Below are positions 7,195-13,315 of a stretch of DNA of 13,315 bases, piece by piece. Made by a program: the position numbers and the translations under genes. The first letter of the stretch is position 1, and every line of letters begins with the position of its first letter. Source of the DNA: Burkholderiales bacterium UBA2459 (GTDB lineage Bacteria; Pseudomonadota; Gammaproteobacteria; Burkholderiales; Burkholderiaceae_E); NCBI GenBank assembly GCA_002342365.1, contig DDPV01000012.1:151623-164937 (forward strand), read 5' to 3'. The notes under the pieces are model-generated. The model made no database searches. It was not told the origin of the DNA and was given only the letters and a program-made list of their open reading frames with translations.

Positions 7195-7779
7195 TCAGGG
7201 CTTGAGTAAACGCTCACTCAGTTCGCTTGCTGACTTAAGTTTTACCTCCATGCGGGTTTTTTCGGCGGCGCCCACATGCTGCTGAGCACGCTTGATCGCT
7301 TCAACCGACTGCCTGGCCAGCACCGCTGCGAGGTTCTCCCAGGCCAGTGCGTAAGCGGGTTGGGCCTGCAGCGCGCGCTCAAGGCTGAGTCTTGCCAGTT
7401 CAAGCTCACCGGCTCTCGCATGCAGGCTTGCAAGATTATTGTGAATTTCGGCCAGCTCCGGAAACTGCTCGGCCAATTCGATAAATTGTAATCGCGATTC
7501 GTCAACACGACCGCTCTCATAAAGCAGACTGCCGCGCATGAAACGCAGGCTGAGGTCTTGGGGCTCCTCGCGCAGGCCTGCCTCAACGGCCTGCAAGGCC
7601 TGGGCAAGACGCCCTGCACGCCAATGGGCCCTGGCCTTGTCAACAGCCTGCATCGCAAGCATGGGTTGGCTCACCAAGGGCCTCGGTACCGAATCAAGCG
7701 CTTGGGCACGCAGGGCATCCAAGGGCGCTGCCAGCACTGAAAGGGCGGTTAGGAAAGCATTTATACTGCGTCGCATCAC
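7195..7779 (-). CDS. Exported tetratricopeptide-repeat protein of unknown function
   Basis: A protein of 193-194 residues whose specific role I do not recognise. The N-terminus (RRSINAFLTALSVLAAPL) looks like a signal peptide, with possible cleavage near ALRAQA at about residue 27, so it is probably periplasmic. Three TPR units span about 43-76 (HWRAGRLAQALQAVEAGL), 77-110 (LLYESGRVDESRLQFIELAE) and 111-144 (NNLASLHARAGELELARLSL), with a partial fourth at 145-165. TPRs form a helical scaffold for protein contacts. The C-terminus is charged and helical. Start is GTG 7779 or ATG 7776; neither has a clear ribosome site. It diverges from cysS with starts about 20 bases apart. It shares strand and order with ppiA and lpxH but is separated from ppiA by about 120 bases, so co-transcription is uncertain. 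Confidence 0.85.
   Translation of the reverse strand: MMRRSINAFLTALSVLAAPLDALRAQALDSVPRPLVSQPMLAMQAVDKARAHWRAGRLAQALQAVEAGLREEPQDLSLRFMRGSLLYESGRVDESRLQFIELAEQFPELAEIHNNLASLHARAGELELARLSLERALQAQPAYALAWENLAAVLARQSVEAIKRAQQHVGAAEKTRMEVKLKSASELSERLLKP
7737..7767 (+). promoter_or_regulatory. Candidate cysS promoter inside the start of the TPR gene
   Basis: TATACT at 7762-7767 matches the -10 consensus at 5 of 6 positions. A weak -35 CTGAAA (7737-7742, 4 of 6) lies 19 bases upstream. Transcription would begin near 7774, giving a leader of about 24 bases before the cysS ATG. All elements lie in TPR-gene signal-peptide codons. Confidence 0.4.
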
Positions 7780-7797
7780 CGGATTCTAGCCCGAGAC

Positions 7798-9270
7798 ATG
7801 CTACACATTTACAACACGCTCAGTCGGACCAAGGAGCCTTTCACGCCGCATCGGCCGGGAAGGGTCGGGATGTATGTTTGCGGGATCACCGTTTACGATT
7901 TTTGTCACATTGGCCATGCGCGGATGATGGTGGTGTTCGATCTTGTGCAGCGCTGGCTGCGGCACAGTGGATATCAGCTGACCTACGTTCGTAACATAAC
8001 GGATATCGAAGACAAGATCATCAGGCGTGCGGTTGAGCAAGGCATAGCAATCAGCGAACTGACCTCAAGATTCATTCAGGCGATGCATGAGGATCTTGAT
8101 GTTTTGCGCGTCCAGCGTCCCGACCACGAACCCCGTGCTACCGCTTATGTCCCGCAAATGCTTGGCATGATCCGAAAGCTTGTCGATAACGGCATCGCTT
8201 ATCAGGTCGGGCCGGGTCATGCTTTGGCAGGAGATGTCCACTTTGCTGTTCGCCGCTTTGCGCGTTACGGCCAGTTATCGGGTCGCTCGGTGGACGATTT
8301 ACGTGCCGGCGAGCGCGTGATCCCGGGCGAGGGCAAACAAGACCCGCTGGATTTTGTTCTTTGGAAGTCGTCCAAACCCGATGAGCCCAGCGAAGCCATC
8401 TGGGCCTCCGAGTTTGGTGAGGGAAGACCTGGTTGGCATATTGAGTGTTCGGCGATGAGCGAATCGCTTCTTGGAACGCCGATTGACATTCATGGCGGTG
8501 GTGCTGATTTGCAGTTTCCTCACCATGAAAACGAAATTGCCCAAAGCGAAGCCGTCATGGGGTGCGCATCGCAGCCCTTTGTTCGTTACTGGATGCACAA
8601 CGGCTTTTTGCGTGTTGATAATGAAAAGATGTCGAAATCGCTCGGCAACTTTTTTACGATCCGCGAAGTGATCGAACAGTTCGATCCCGAAGTTGTCAGG
8701 TTCTATATTTTGCGCGCACACTATCGAAGCCCGCTTAATTACTCGGATGCGCATCTTGATGATGCACGCCTTGCGCTGCTCAGGCTTTATGGCGCACTCT
8801 CAGACGAACCTCAGGCGAAGGCCTCTGAATCCGAAACAAGCGATCACAGCGCTGATCCATCCGAAGCTCTGGATGTTTGGCGTCAGCGCTTTCAAGAAGC
8901 GATGGACGATGACTTCAACACACCGGTGGCGGTTGCAGTGCTTTTTGAGCTGGCAGCAGAAATTTATCGGACTCGTGATCAGAACAACAAGGTTGCAGCG
9001 CTCAAGCTTGAGCAAGCTTTGCGTGCACATGCGGCTTTGCTCGGTCTGCTTGATCAATCACCGGTTGCAGTTCGTGAAAGTGGCTTACTTGGACGTGCCC
9101 GCAGGCAGGGACAACTGAGCGATGACGCAATTGAGGCGAAAGTGATCGAACGCGGTCTGGCCAAGCAAGCCAGAGACTTTGCGCGGGCCGACTTCTTGCG
9201 TGCTGAATTGGCAGAGGCTGGCATCGTGCTCGAGGATGGTCCGCAGGGCACACGCTGGCGCAGGCAGTGA
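7798..9270 (+). CDS. cysS: Cysteinyl-tRNA synthetase
   Basis: Class I aminoacyl-tRNA synthetase that charges tRNA-Cys; monomeric and cytosolic, 490 residues (family about 460-500). The HIGH signature is at 37-40 and KMSKS at 277-281. Zinc ligands that select cysteine are C28, C217 (HIECS), H242 and E246 (PHHENE), with the same spacing as E. coli C28/C209/H234/E238. The anticodon-binding helical domain occupies about 355-490, including DDFNTPVAVAVLFELA and FARADFLRAEL. A polar stretch at 338-352 (SESETSDHSAD) looks like a flexible linker. The ATG at 7798 starts MLHIYNTL as in homologues. No clear ribosome site is seen. The stop overlaps the start of the next gene, a glycosylase, suggesting one transcript. 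Confidence 0.98.
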   Translation: MLHIYNTLSRTKEPFTPHRPGRVGMYVCGITVYDFCHIGHARMMVVFDLVQRWLRHSGYQLTYVRNITDIEDKIIRRAVEQGIAISELTSRFIQAMHEDLDVLRVQRPDHEPRATAYVPQMLGMIRKLVDNGIAYQVGPGHALAGDVHFAVRRFARYGQLSGRSVDDLRAGERVIPGEGKQDPLDFVLWKSSKPDEPSEAIWASEFGEGRPGWHIECSAMSESLLGTPIDIHGGGADLQFPHHENEIAQSEAVMGCASQPFVRYWMHNGFLRVDNEKMSKSLGNFFTIREVIEQFDPEVVRFYILRAHYRSPLNYSDAHLDDARLALLRLYGALSDEPQAKASESETSDHSADPSEALDVWRQRFQEAMDDDFNTPVAVAVLFELAAEIYRTRDQNNKVAALKLEQALRAHAALLGLLDQSPVAVRESGLLGRARRQGQLSDDAIEAKVIERGLAKQARDFARADFLRAELAEAGIVLEDGPQGTRWRRQ

Positions 9271-9920
9271 TGGATGCACCCGATTATTGGTGCAATGCTC
9301 AGGAAGTCTTGAGCGCGCGTTGCCCGGTGATGCGTGGTCTGATCGCGTCTGCCGGACCGGTAGCCTTGCAAGCGCGAGGCGACCCCTACCAGACGCTTGC
9401 CCGCTCGATCGTTGGTCAGCAAATTTCTGTAAAGGCAGCCGCAAGCGTCTGGGCACGATTCGAAGCTGCTTGCGTGGGGAAACCCGAAGCAGTCAGGGTC
9501 GCCGATATGTCCCTGGATTGCCTGCGCGCATGCGGCCTGTCAGAACGCAAAGCGCAATATCTCAAGGATTTGTCTCAGCGATTTGTGGACGGTTCCTTGC
9601 AGCCGCAGACTTGGGCCGATCTGAATGATGAAGCAGTGATCGCCGATCTGATCAAGGTGCGAGGTATTGGCCGCTGGACTGCGGAGATGTTTTTGATCTT
9701 TAACCTACTACGCTCGGATGTGTGGCCCTTGGACGACGTAGGTTTATTAAGAGCCATTGGCATTCACTGGAGCGAGGATCCTGAAGCGGCCTTGAAAGAT
9801 CGCCGCTTCAAAGCAAGCCGCCAAGAAGCTGCGGCACTTGGCGAGCGCCTGCGACCCTGGCGAAGTGTGGCAACCTGGTATTTGTGGCGAAGCCTTGATC
9901 CGGAACCGGTTTCTTATTAA
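9270..9920 (+). CDS. AlkA-like DNA-3-methyladenine glycosylase (HhH-GPD family)
   Basis: Base-excision repair glycosylase that removes alkylated bases such as 3-methyladenine. From the ATG at 9270 it has 216 residues. It lacks the extra N-terminal domain of E. coli AlkA (282 residues) and resembles the compact AlkA-like enzymes. SIVGQQISVKAAASVWARF (about 46-64) is the typical early helix. The helix-hairpin-helix is KVRGIGRWTAEMF at about 129-141, followed by WPLDDVGL with the expected catalytic aspartate at about 156. The start is GTG 9267 (overlap GTGA) or ATG 9270 (TGATG). I chose ATG as the stronger codon; both imply translational coupling to cysS. accA begins 17 bases after the stop. Family assignment is firm; exact substrate range is not. 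Confidence 0.92.
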   Translation: MDAPDYWCNAQEVLSARCPVMRGLIASAGPVALQARGDPYQTLARSIVGQQISVKAAASVWARFEAACVGKPEAVRVADMSLDCLRACGLSERKAQYLKDLSQRFVDGSLQPQTWADLNDEAVIADLIKVRGIGRWTAEMFLIFNLLRSDVWPLDDVGLLRAIGIHWSEDPEAALKDRRFKASRQEAAALGERLRPWRSVATWYLWRSLDPEPVSY

Positions 9921-9937
9921 AGCTAGAACCCATTACG

Positions 9938-10912
9938 ATGGCGGTGATGAAGCAAAGTTTCCTGGAGTTTGAGCAGCCGATTGCGGCGCTTGAGCAAAAA
10001 ATAGAGGCCTTGCGCTACGCGCAGGATGACTCGGCGGTCGACATTGCTGAAGAAATCGACAGGCTTTCAAAAAAGGCGCAGACGCTGATCAAGGACACCT
10101 ACGCCAAGCTTTCGCCCTGGCAGGTTGCGATGGTCGCAAGGCACCCGCAGCGGCCCTATACGCTGGATTACCTGCGGGAGATTTTCACCGACTTTCACGA
10201 AATGCACGGTGACCGGAGCTTTGCCGACGATCCGGCGATTGTGGGCGGGCTGGCCCGTTTCAACGGGCAACCGGTGATGGTGATCGGCCATCAGAAAGGC
10301 CGCGATACCCGTGAGCGCGGCTATCGTAACTTCGGCATGCCACGCCCCGAGGGTTATCGCAAGGCACTCCGATTGATGCGAACCGCAGAAAAGTTCGGTC
10401 TGCCGGTGTTGACCTTTGTTGATACCCCTGGCGCATTTCCTGGAATCGACGCTGAAGAACGTGGGCAATCTGAAGCAATCGGCCGCAACCTTTTTGCGAT
10501 GGCTGAGCTCAAGGTGCCTATTGTCACCACGGTGATTGGTGAAGGTGGCTCGGGTGGTGCGCTGGCCATTGCGGTGGCCGACACTGTGATGATGCTGCAA
10601 TACGCAGTCTATTCCGTGATTTCACCAGAAGGCTGCGCTGCCATTTTATGGAAAACAGCCGAGCGAGCGGCCGATGCTGCCGAGGCGCTTGGAATTACGG
10701 CGCATCGCCTCAAGGCGCTGGGGTTGGTCGATAAGGTCATCAACGAGCCCTTGGGCGGTGCGCATCGTGACCCTGTTGCGATGGGACAGCTACTTAAGCG
10801 TGCGCTTGCCGAGGCGCTCAGGCAGCATGGCCTTATCAGCACCGAAGCCCTGCTCAAACAACGTCATTCCCGCATCATGGCCTGGACAAAATTTAAAGAG
10901 ATCGGACGGTGA
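9938..10912 (+). CDS. accA: Acetyl-CoA carboxylase carboxyltransferase subunit alpha
   Basis: With AccD it forms the carboxyltransferase of acetyl-CoA carboxylase, moving CO2 from biotin-AccB to acetyl-CoA to make malonyl-CoA for fatty acid synthesis. It is 324 residues, near the E. coli 319. The N-terminal helical region contains FLEFEQPIAALEQKI at 8-22. The crotonase-like core carries ARHPQRPYTLDY at 67-78, NFGMPRPEGYRKALRLM at 131-147, GAFPGIDAEERGQSEAI at 165-181 and the oxyanion loop GEGGSGGALA at 201-210, then SVISPEGCAAILW at 226-238. The start is ATG 9938; ATG 9947 in the same frame is possible, and neither has a clear ribosome site. Only 17 bases follow the glycosylase gene, so it is likely read from the cysS transcript. 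Confidence 0.98.
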   Translation: MAVMKQSFLEFEQPIAALEQKIEALRYAQDDSAVDIAEEIDRLSKKAQTLIKDTYAKLSPWQVAMVARHPQRPYTLDYLREIFTDFHEMHGDRSFADDPAIVGGLARFNGQPVMVIGHQKGRDTRERGYRNFGMPRPEGYRKALRLMRTAEKFGLPVLTFVDTPGAFPGIDAEERGQSEAIGRNLFAMAELKVPIVTTVIGEGGSGGALAIAVADTVMMLQYAVYSVISPEGCAAILWKTAERAADAAEALGITAHRLKALGLVDKVINEPLGGAHRDPVAMGQLLKRALAEALRQHGLISTEALLKQRHSRIMAWTKFKEIGR

Positions 10913-10936
10913 TCGCCGGGTCAATAGTAGCTCCGC

Positions 10937-10948
10937 AAGCGATCGCTT
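10937..10948. repeat. Perfect 12-bp palindrome AAGCGATCGCTT between accA and tilS
   Basis: A self-complementary 12-mer with core GCGATCGC, flanked by two direct copies of GCCGGGT at 10915-10921 and 10953-10959. There is no T-run, so it is not an obvious terminator. It could be a protein site or one member of the GCGATCGC set reported in the findings. The rest of this 62-base gap shows nothing recognisable. Confidence 0.5.
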
Positions 10949-10974
10949 ACCTGCCGGGTGTCGACTGAACGACC

Positions 10975-11895
10975 ATGCTCGGGCCCTTGCGTCAGGCCTT
11001 GATTCAATCGCTTGCAGCCTTTCCTGGCCCCTGTCTGCTTGCAGTTAGTGGTGGACTCGACTCCTCGGTCTTGCTGGTTGCGATGCGAAAACTTTGGCCG
11101 GAAAGGCTGCTGCACGCGGTCCATGTGCACCATGGCTTGCAAGTGCAGGCAGATGCCTTCGAGACCGCCGTTGAAAGGCTTTGTGCGCAATGGGCGGTCA
11201 GGCTGCATGTTTGCCGCTTGCAAGCGCCAGCTGTGTTTGTTGATGGGGTTGAAGCCTGGGCAAGGCAAGCGCGCTACGCTGCAATCGAGGCGCTAGCGCA
11301 AGACTTTGGCTTTGAGCAACTCTTGCTGGCGCATCACGCCGACGACCAGGCTGAGACGTTTTTCATCAATTTGATTCGCGGAACCGGTATCGATGGTTTG
11401 CGCGGCATGCCGCTTGCAGCCAAGCGCAACGGCCTGATCCGCATTCGCCCGCTGCTCACGATTCCACGGTTGCTACTGCATGAACAGGCGATCGCGTGGG
11501 GGCTATCCTGGATTGACGATCCGAGCAATCTGGATCGCAGGTTTTTGCGAAACCGGATTCGCATGGAATTGATGCCTTTGCTTGAATCGATCCGACCGGG
11601 ATCTTGCGCCCGGGTCGTCGACCTGATGCGCGATTTGGCCCAAGCGCCAGATGATTTCCCCGCAGCAAACGCGACCATGGAGCTTGGCTCTTTGAGCGAG
11701 CTGCCCGAAGCAGCGCAGCGCCAGGCTTTGCACGACTGGGTGCGGCAGGTTGCGCTTCGCGCACCATCAAGGGCTCGTCTGAATGCACTTTATGAGCTGT
11801 GCTTCGTGTCAAAAACCGCAAAAGGTCACCTCAAACATGGCGATTTTGTCTTCAGACGATTAGGCGATCGCCTCATTGCCGGGCCAAGGATTTAA
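10975..11895 (+). CDS. tilS: tRNA(Ile)-lysidine synthase TilS, compact form
   Basis: ATP-dependent enzyme that changes C34 of tRNA-Ile(CAU) to lysidine, so the tRNA reads AUA and is charged with isoleucine; normally essential. The N-terminal PP-loop ATPase shows SGGLDSS at 25-31, HVHHGLQ at 50-56, LLAHHADDQAETFFINLIRG at 117-136 and DDPSNLDRRFLRNRIR at 181-196, all TilS hallmarks. After about residue 200 only 100 residues remain, which resemble the first C-terminal subdomain (substrate-binding helices, GHLKHGDFVFRR at 284-295). At 306 residues it is well short of E. coli TilS (432); the second C-terminal domain is absent. The next 51 bases carry only the lysC leader, so it is not split by a frameshift. 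Start ATG 10975 is weakly supported by its context. Confidence 0.93.
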   Translation: MLGPLRQALIQSLAAFPGPCLLAVSGGLDSSVLLVAMRKLWPERLLHAVHVHHGLQVQADAFETAVERLCAQWAVRLHVCRLQAPAVFVDGVEAWARQARYAAIEALAQDFGFEQLLLAHHADDQAETFFINLIRGTGIDGLRGMPLAAKRNGLIRIRPLLTIPRLLLHEQAIAWGLSWIDDPSNLDRRFLRNRIRMELMPLLESIRPGSCARVVDLMRDLAQAPDDFPAANATMELGSLSELPEAAQRQALHDWVRQVALRAPSRARLNALYELCFVSKTAKGHLKHGDFVFRRLGDRLIAGPRI

Positions 11896-11909
11896 GGTGA
11901 GCGCTTGCT

Positions 11910-11915
11910 TATAAT
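11910..11915 (+). promoter_or_regulatory. Candidate lysC promoter -10 box
   Basis: A perfect TATAAT between tilS and lysC. Transcription would start near 11922 with a leader of about 25 bases. No good -35 is found 16-18 bases upstream, where the bases belong to the end of tilS (AGGATT at 17 bases). An activator or an extended contact may compensate. The leader is too short for a lysine riboswitch. Confidence 0.45.
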
Positions 11916-11946
11916 TGAGGGTTTTTGACCTGACAGTGCAATTGCG

Positions 11947-13200
11947 ATGGCTTTGATCGTTCATAAATATGGCGGCACTTCGATGGGTTCTGTGGAACGC
12001 ATCAAACATGTAGCTACCCGGGTTGCGAAGTGGCATCGAGCCGGCCATCGGTTGGTCGTGGTGCCTTCGGCGATGTCAGGTGAGACCAATCGCCTCATCG
12101 GGCTGGCAAGAGAGATTCACGCGCTGCCAGACCCGCGCGAGCTCGATATGCTGGCTTGCACCGGTGAGCAAGTATCGGTGGGCTTATTGGCGATCGCGCT
12201 AAAGGCCATCGGTGTCGATGCAGTCAGCTATGCTGGCTGGCAGGTTCCGATCCGCACCGACGATGCTTATACCAAGGCAAGGATTACCGGTATCGATACC
12301 GATAAGGTGAACGCGGACCTGGATGAAGGTAGGGTGGTGGTGATCACCGGATTTCAGGGGGTGGATTCAAGAGGCAATGTCACCACCCTGGGTCGTGGTG
12401 GTTCCGACACCTCAGCAGTCGCGGTTGCAGCGGCATTGAAGGCCGATGAGTGTCTGATTTATACCGATGTGGACGGTGTCTACACAACAGATCCACGTAT
12501 TGTCACGGAAGCCAGGCGTTTAGATCGTATAACGTTCGAAGAAATGCTCGAAATGGCGAGCCTTGGCTCCAAAGTCTTGCAGATTCGGTCGGTGGAGTTT
12601 GCCGGGAAGTACCAGGTCAAGACGCGCGTGTTGTCAAGCCTTTCGCCGCCCGATATGGATCTTGCTGAGGAAACCCAGTCAGGGACTCTGATTACTTTTG
12701 AGGAAGACGAAGCGATGGAACAGGCAGTCATCTCGGGTATTGCATTTAACCGTGACGAGGCAAAAATTACCCTGACCCGAGTACCTGATCGACCCGGTGT
12801 TGCCTACGCGATCCTTGGGCCGGTTGCAGATGCCAATATTGATGTTGACATGATTATCCAGAATCAAAGTCAGGACGGATCAACCGACTTTTCTTTTACT
12901 GTGCACCGCAATGAATACGATCGCGCGCTTGCCGTGCTGCGCGAGCGGGTACTGGCTGATGTCCACGCCAAAGATGTCCTCGGTGATTCAAAGATTGCAA
13001 AGGTCTCCGTGGTCGGTATTGGCATGCGTTCGCACGTTGGTATTGCCAGTTTGATGTTCAAGACCTTGTCTGCCGAAGGCATCAACATTCAAATGATTTC
13101 AACGAGCGAAATCAAGATTTCCGTGGTGATCGAAGACAAGTACATGGAACTGGCGGTGCGGGCGCTTCACAAGGCATTCGGGTTGGAGCAGGCTGTTTGA
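11947..13200 (+). CDS. lysC: Aspartate kinase LysC
   Basis: Phosphorylates L-aspartate, the first step to lysine, methionine, threonine and diaminopimelate. It is 417 residues, the monofunctional length shared with Corynebacterium and Bacillus types. The kinase domain (1 to about 245) has KYGGTSMGS at 7-15, a TGFQG motif at 134-138, TTLGRGGSDTSAVAVAA at 146-162 and DVDGVYTTDPR at 174-184. Two ACT regulatory domains follow: about 260-335 (QNQSQDGSTDFSFTV) and 350-417 (NIQMISTSEIKISVVI), the site of lysine/threonine feedback in this family. An internal ATG at 12715 may produce a separate regulatory subunit. Start ATG 11947 gives the conserved N-terminus but has no obvious ribosome site. A TATAAT box lies 32 bases upstream, so it may have its own promoter as well as read-through from tilS. 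Confidence 0.98.
   Translation: MALIVHKYGGTSMGSVERIKHVATRVAKWHRAGHRLVVVPSAMSGETNRLIGLAREIHALPDPRELDMLACTGEQVSVGLLAIALKAIGVDAVSYAGWQVPIRTDDAYTKARITGIDTDKVNADLDEGRVVVITGFQGVDSRGNVTTLGRGGSDTSAVAVAAALKADECLIYTDVDGVYTTDPRIVTEARRLDRITFEEMLEMASLGSKVLQIRSVEFAGKYQVKTRVLSSLSPPDMDLAEETQSGTLITFEEDEAMEQAVISGIAFNRDEAKITLTRVPDRPGVAYAILGPVADANIDVDMIIQNQSQDGSTDFSFTVHRNEYDRALAVLRERVLADVHAKDVLGDSKIAKVSVVGIGMRSHVGIASLMFKTLSAEGINIQMISTSEIKISVVIEDKYMELAVRALHKAFGLEQAV
12715..13200 (+). other. Possible internal translation start in lysC giving a beta (regulatory) subunit
   Basis: An in-frame ATG (residue M257 of LysC) sits 10 bases after GAGGA (12700-12704). The product would be about 161 residues and contain only the two ACT domains. 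Its beginning, MEQAVISGIA, aligns with MEEAVLTGVA, which I recall as the start of the C. glutamicum aspartokinase beta subunit made from an internal lysC start. Use of this start here is an inference. Confidence 0.45.
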
Positions 13201-13211
13201 CACAGTACAAT
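13183..13211 (+). promoter_or_regulatory. Candidate promoter of tRNA-Ser
   Basis: TTGGAG (13183-13188), 17-base spacer, then TACAAT (13206-13211, 5 of 6 consensus). The start would fall about 6 bases before the tRNA 5' end. Bases after the -10 are GC-rich (GTGACGGG), like the discriminators of growth-rate-controlled stable RNA promoters. The -35 overlaps the last codons of lysC. Confidence 0.5.
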
Positions 13212-13223
13212 GTGACGGGATTA

Positions 13224-13315
13224 GGAGACGTGGCCGAGTGGTCGAAGGCACTCCCCTGCTAAGGGAGCATCTGGGCAAAACCCGGATCGAGGGTTCGAAT
13301 CCCTCCGTCTCCGCC
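13224..13315 (+). tRNA. tRNA-Ser(GCT)
   Basis: Reads AGC and AGU serine codons. The acceptor stem is GGAGACG (13224-13230) with CGTCTCC (13306-13312), then discriminator G13313 and CC; the last A of CCA falls outside the window, so the CCA is encoded. The anticodon stem CTCCC (13251-13255) pairs with GGGAG (13263-13267) around loop CTGCTAA; anticodon GCT is at 13258-13260. The long variable arm of class II tRNAs pairs TCTGGG with CCCGGA across a CAAAA loop. The T arm is GAGGG/CCCTC with TTCGAAT. Position 32 is C, the kind of base that TrmJ methylates. Confidence 0.97.

Noticed and set aside
7145..7195. Possible terminator after the TPR gene around the GGCCGG/CAGCTG bases
   Set aside because: No stem longer than a few pairs could be built and no T-run follows on the minus strand.
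8299..8754. Minus-strand open frame of 151 codons inside cysS
   Set aside because: Antisense to the KMSKS region of CysS and without a supported start or family match.
10067..10600. Minus-strand open frame of 177 codons inside accA
   Set aside because: Fully antisense to a well-conserved AccA; rich in His and Arg as expected of a shadow frame.
11896..11946. Lysine riboswitch in front of lysC
   Set aside because: Only 51 bases lie between tilS and lysC and the predicted leader is about 25 bases, far too short.
1..13315. CRISPR, IS elements, phage genes or a new defence system
   Set aside because: Every large open frame that is not a shadow belongs to a recognised protein family, and no spaced repeats or terminal inverted repeats were seen.

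Overview
The window looks like a chromosomal housekeeping segment from a betaproteobacterium, most likely of the order Burkholderiales. That placement is an inference. It rests on the order cysS, AlkA-like glycosylase, accA, tilS, lysC, tRNA-Ser on one strand, with trmJ-cysE / lpxH-ppiA-TPR close by, which I recall from Burkholderia-type genomes, and on family-level protein resemblance. GC content looks to be in the mid-50s percent. I see no insertion sequence, integrase, phage gene, CRISPR array, toxin-antitoxin pair or rRNA.

Layout from left to right. A small SlyD-like FKBP protein (+) converges on mutS (-), and their stop codons share a palindromic CTAG. Upstream of mutS on the same strand is suhB (-). 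suhB diverges from trmJ (+), which overlaps cysE (+) by 8 bases. cysE converges on lpxH (-), with a hairpin in the tail of lpxH that could terminate cysE transcription. Next on the minus strand are ppiA (a secreted cyclophilin) and an exported TPR protein. The TPR gene diverges from cysS, with the two start codons about 20 bases apart. A plus-strand run follows: cysS, an AlkA-family glycosylase (overlapping stop/start), accA, a short tilS, lysC and tRNA-Ser(GCT). The window ends after the CC of the tRNA's CCA.

The segment is about 97% coding, and no gap exceeds 125 bases. The genes do not form one pathway. Several concern translation and tRNA (trmJ, cysS, tilS, tRNA-Ser), cysteine and aspartate-family amino acids (cysE, cysS, lysC), envelope lipid synthesis (lpxH, accA), DNA repair (mutS, AlkA-like) and protein folding (SlyD-like, PpiA).

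I did not find a new multi-gene system. The points most worth a second look are a compact tilS without the usual C-terminal domain, a likely internal start in lysC producing a separate regulatory subunit, an excess of the palindrome GCGATCGC, a SlyD relative with an altered isomerase site, and an insertion in SuhB.
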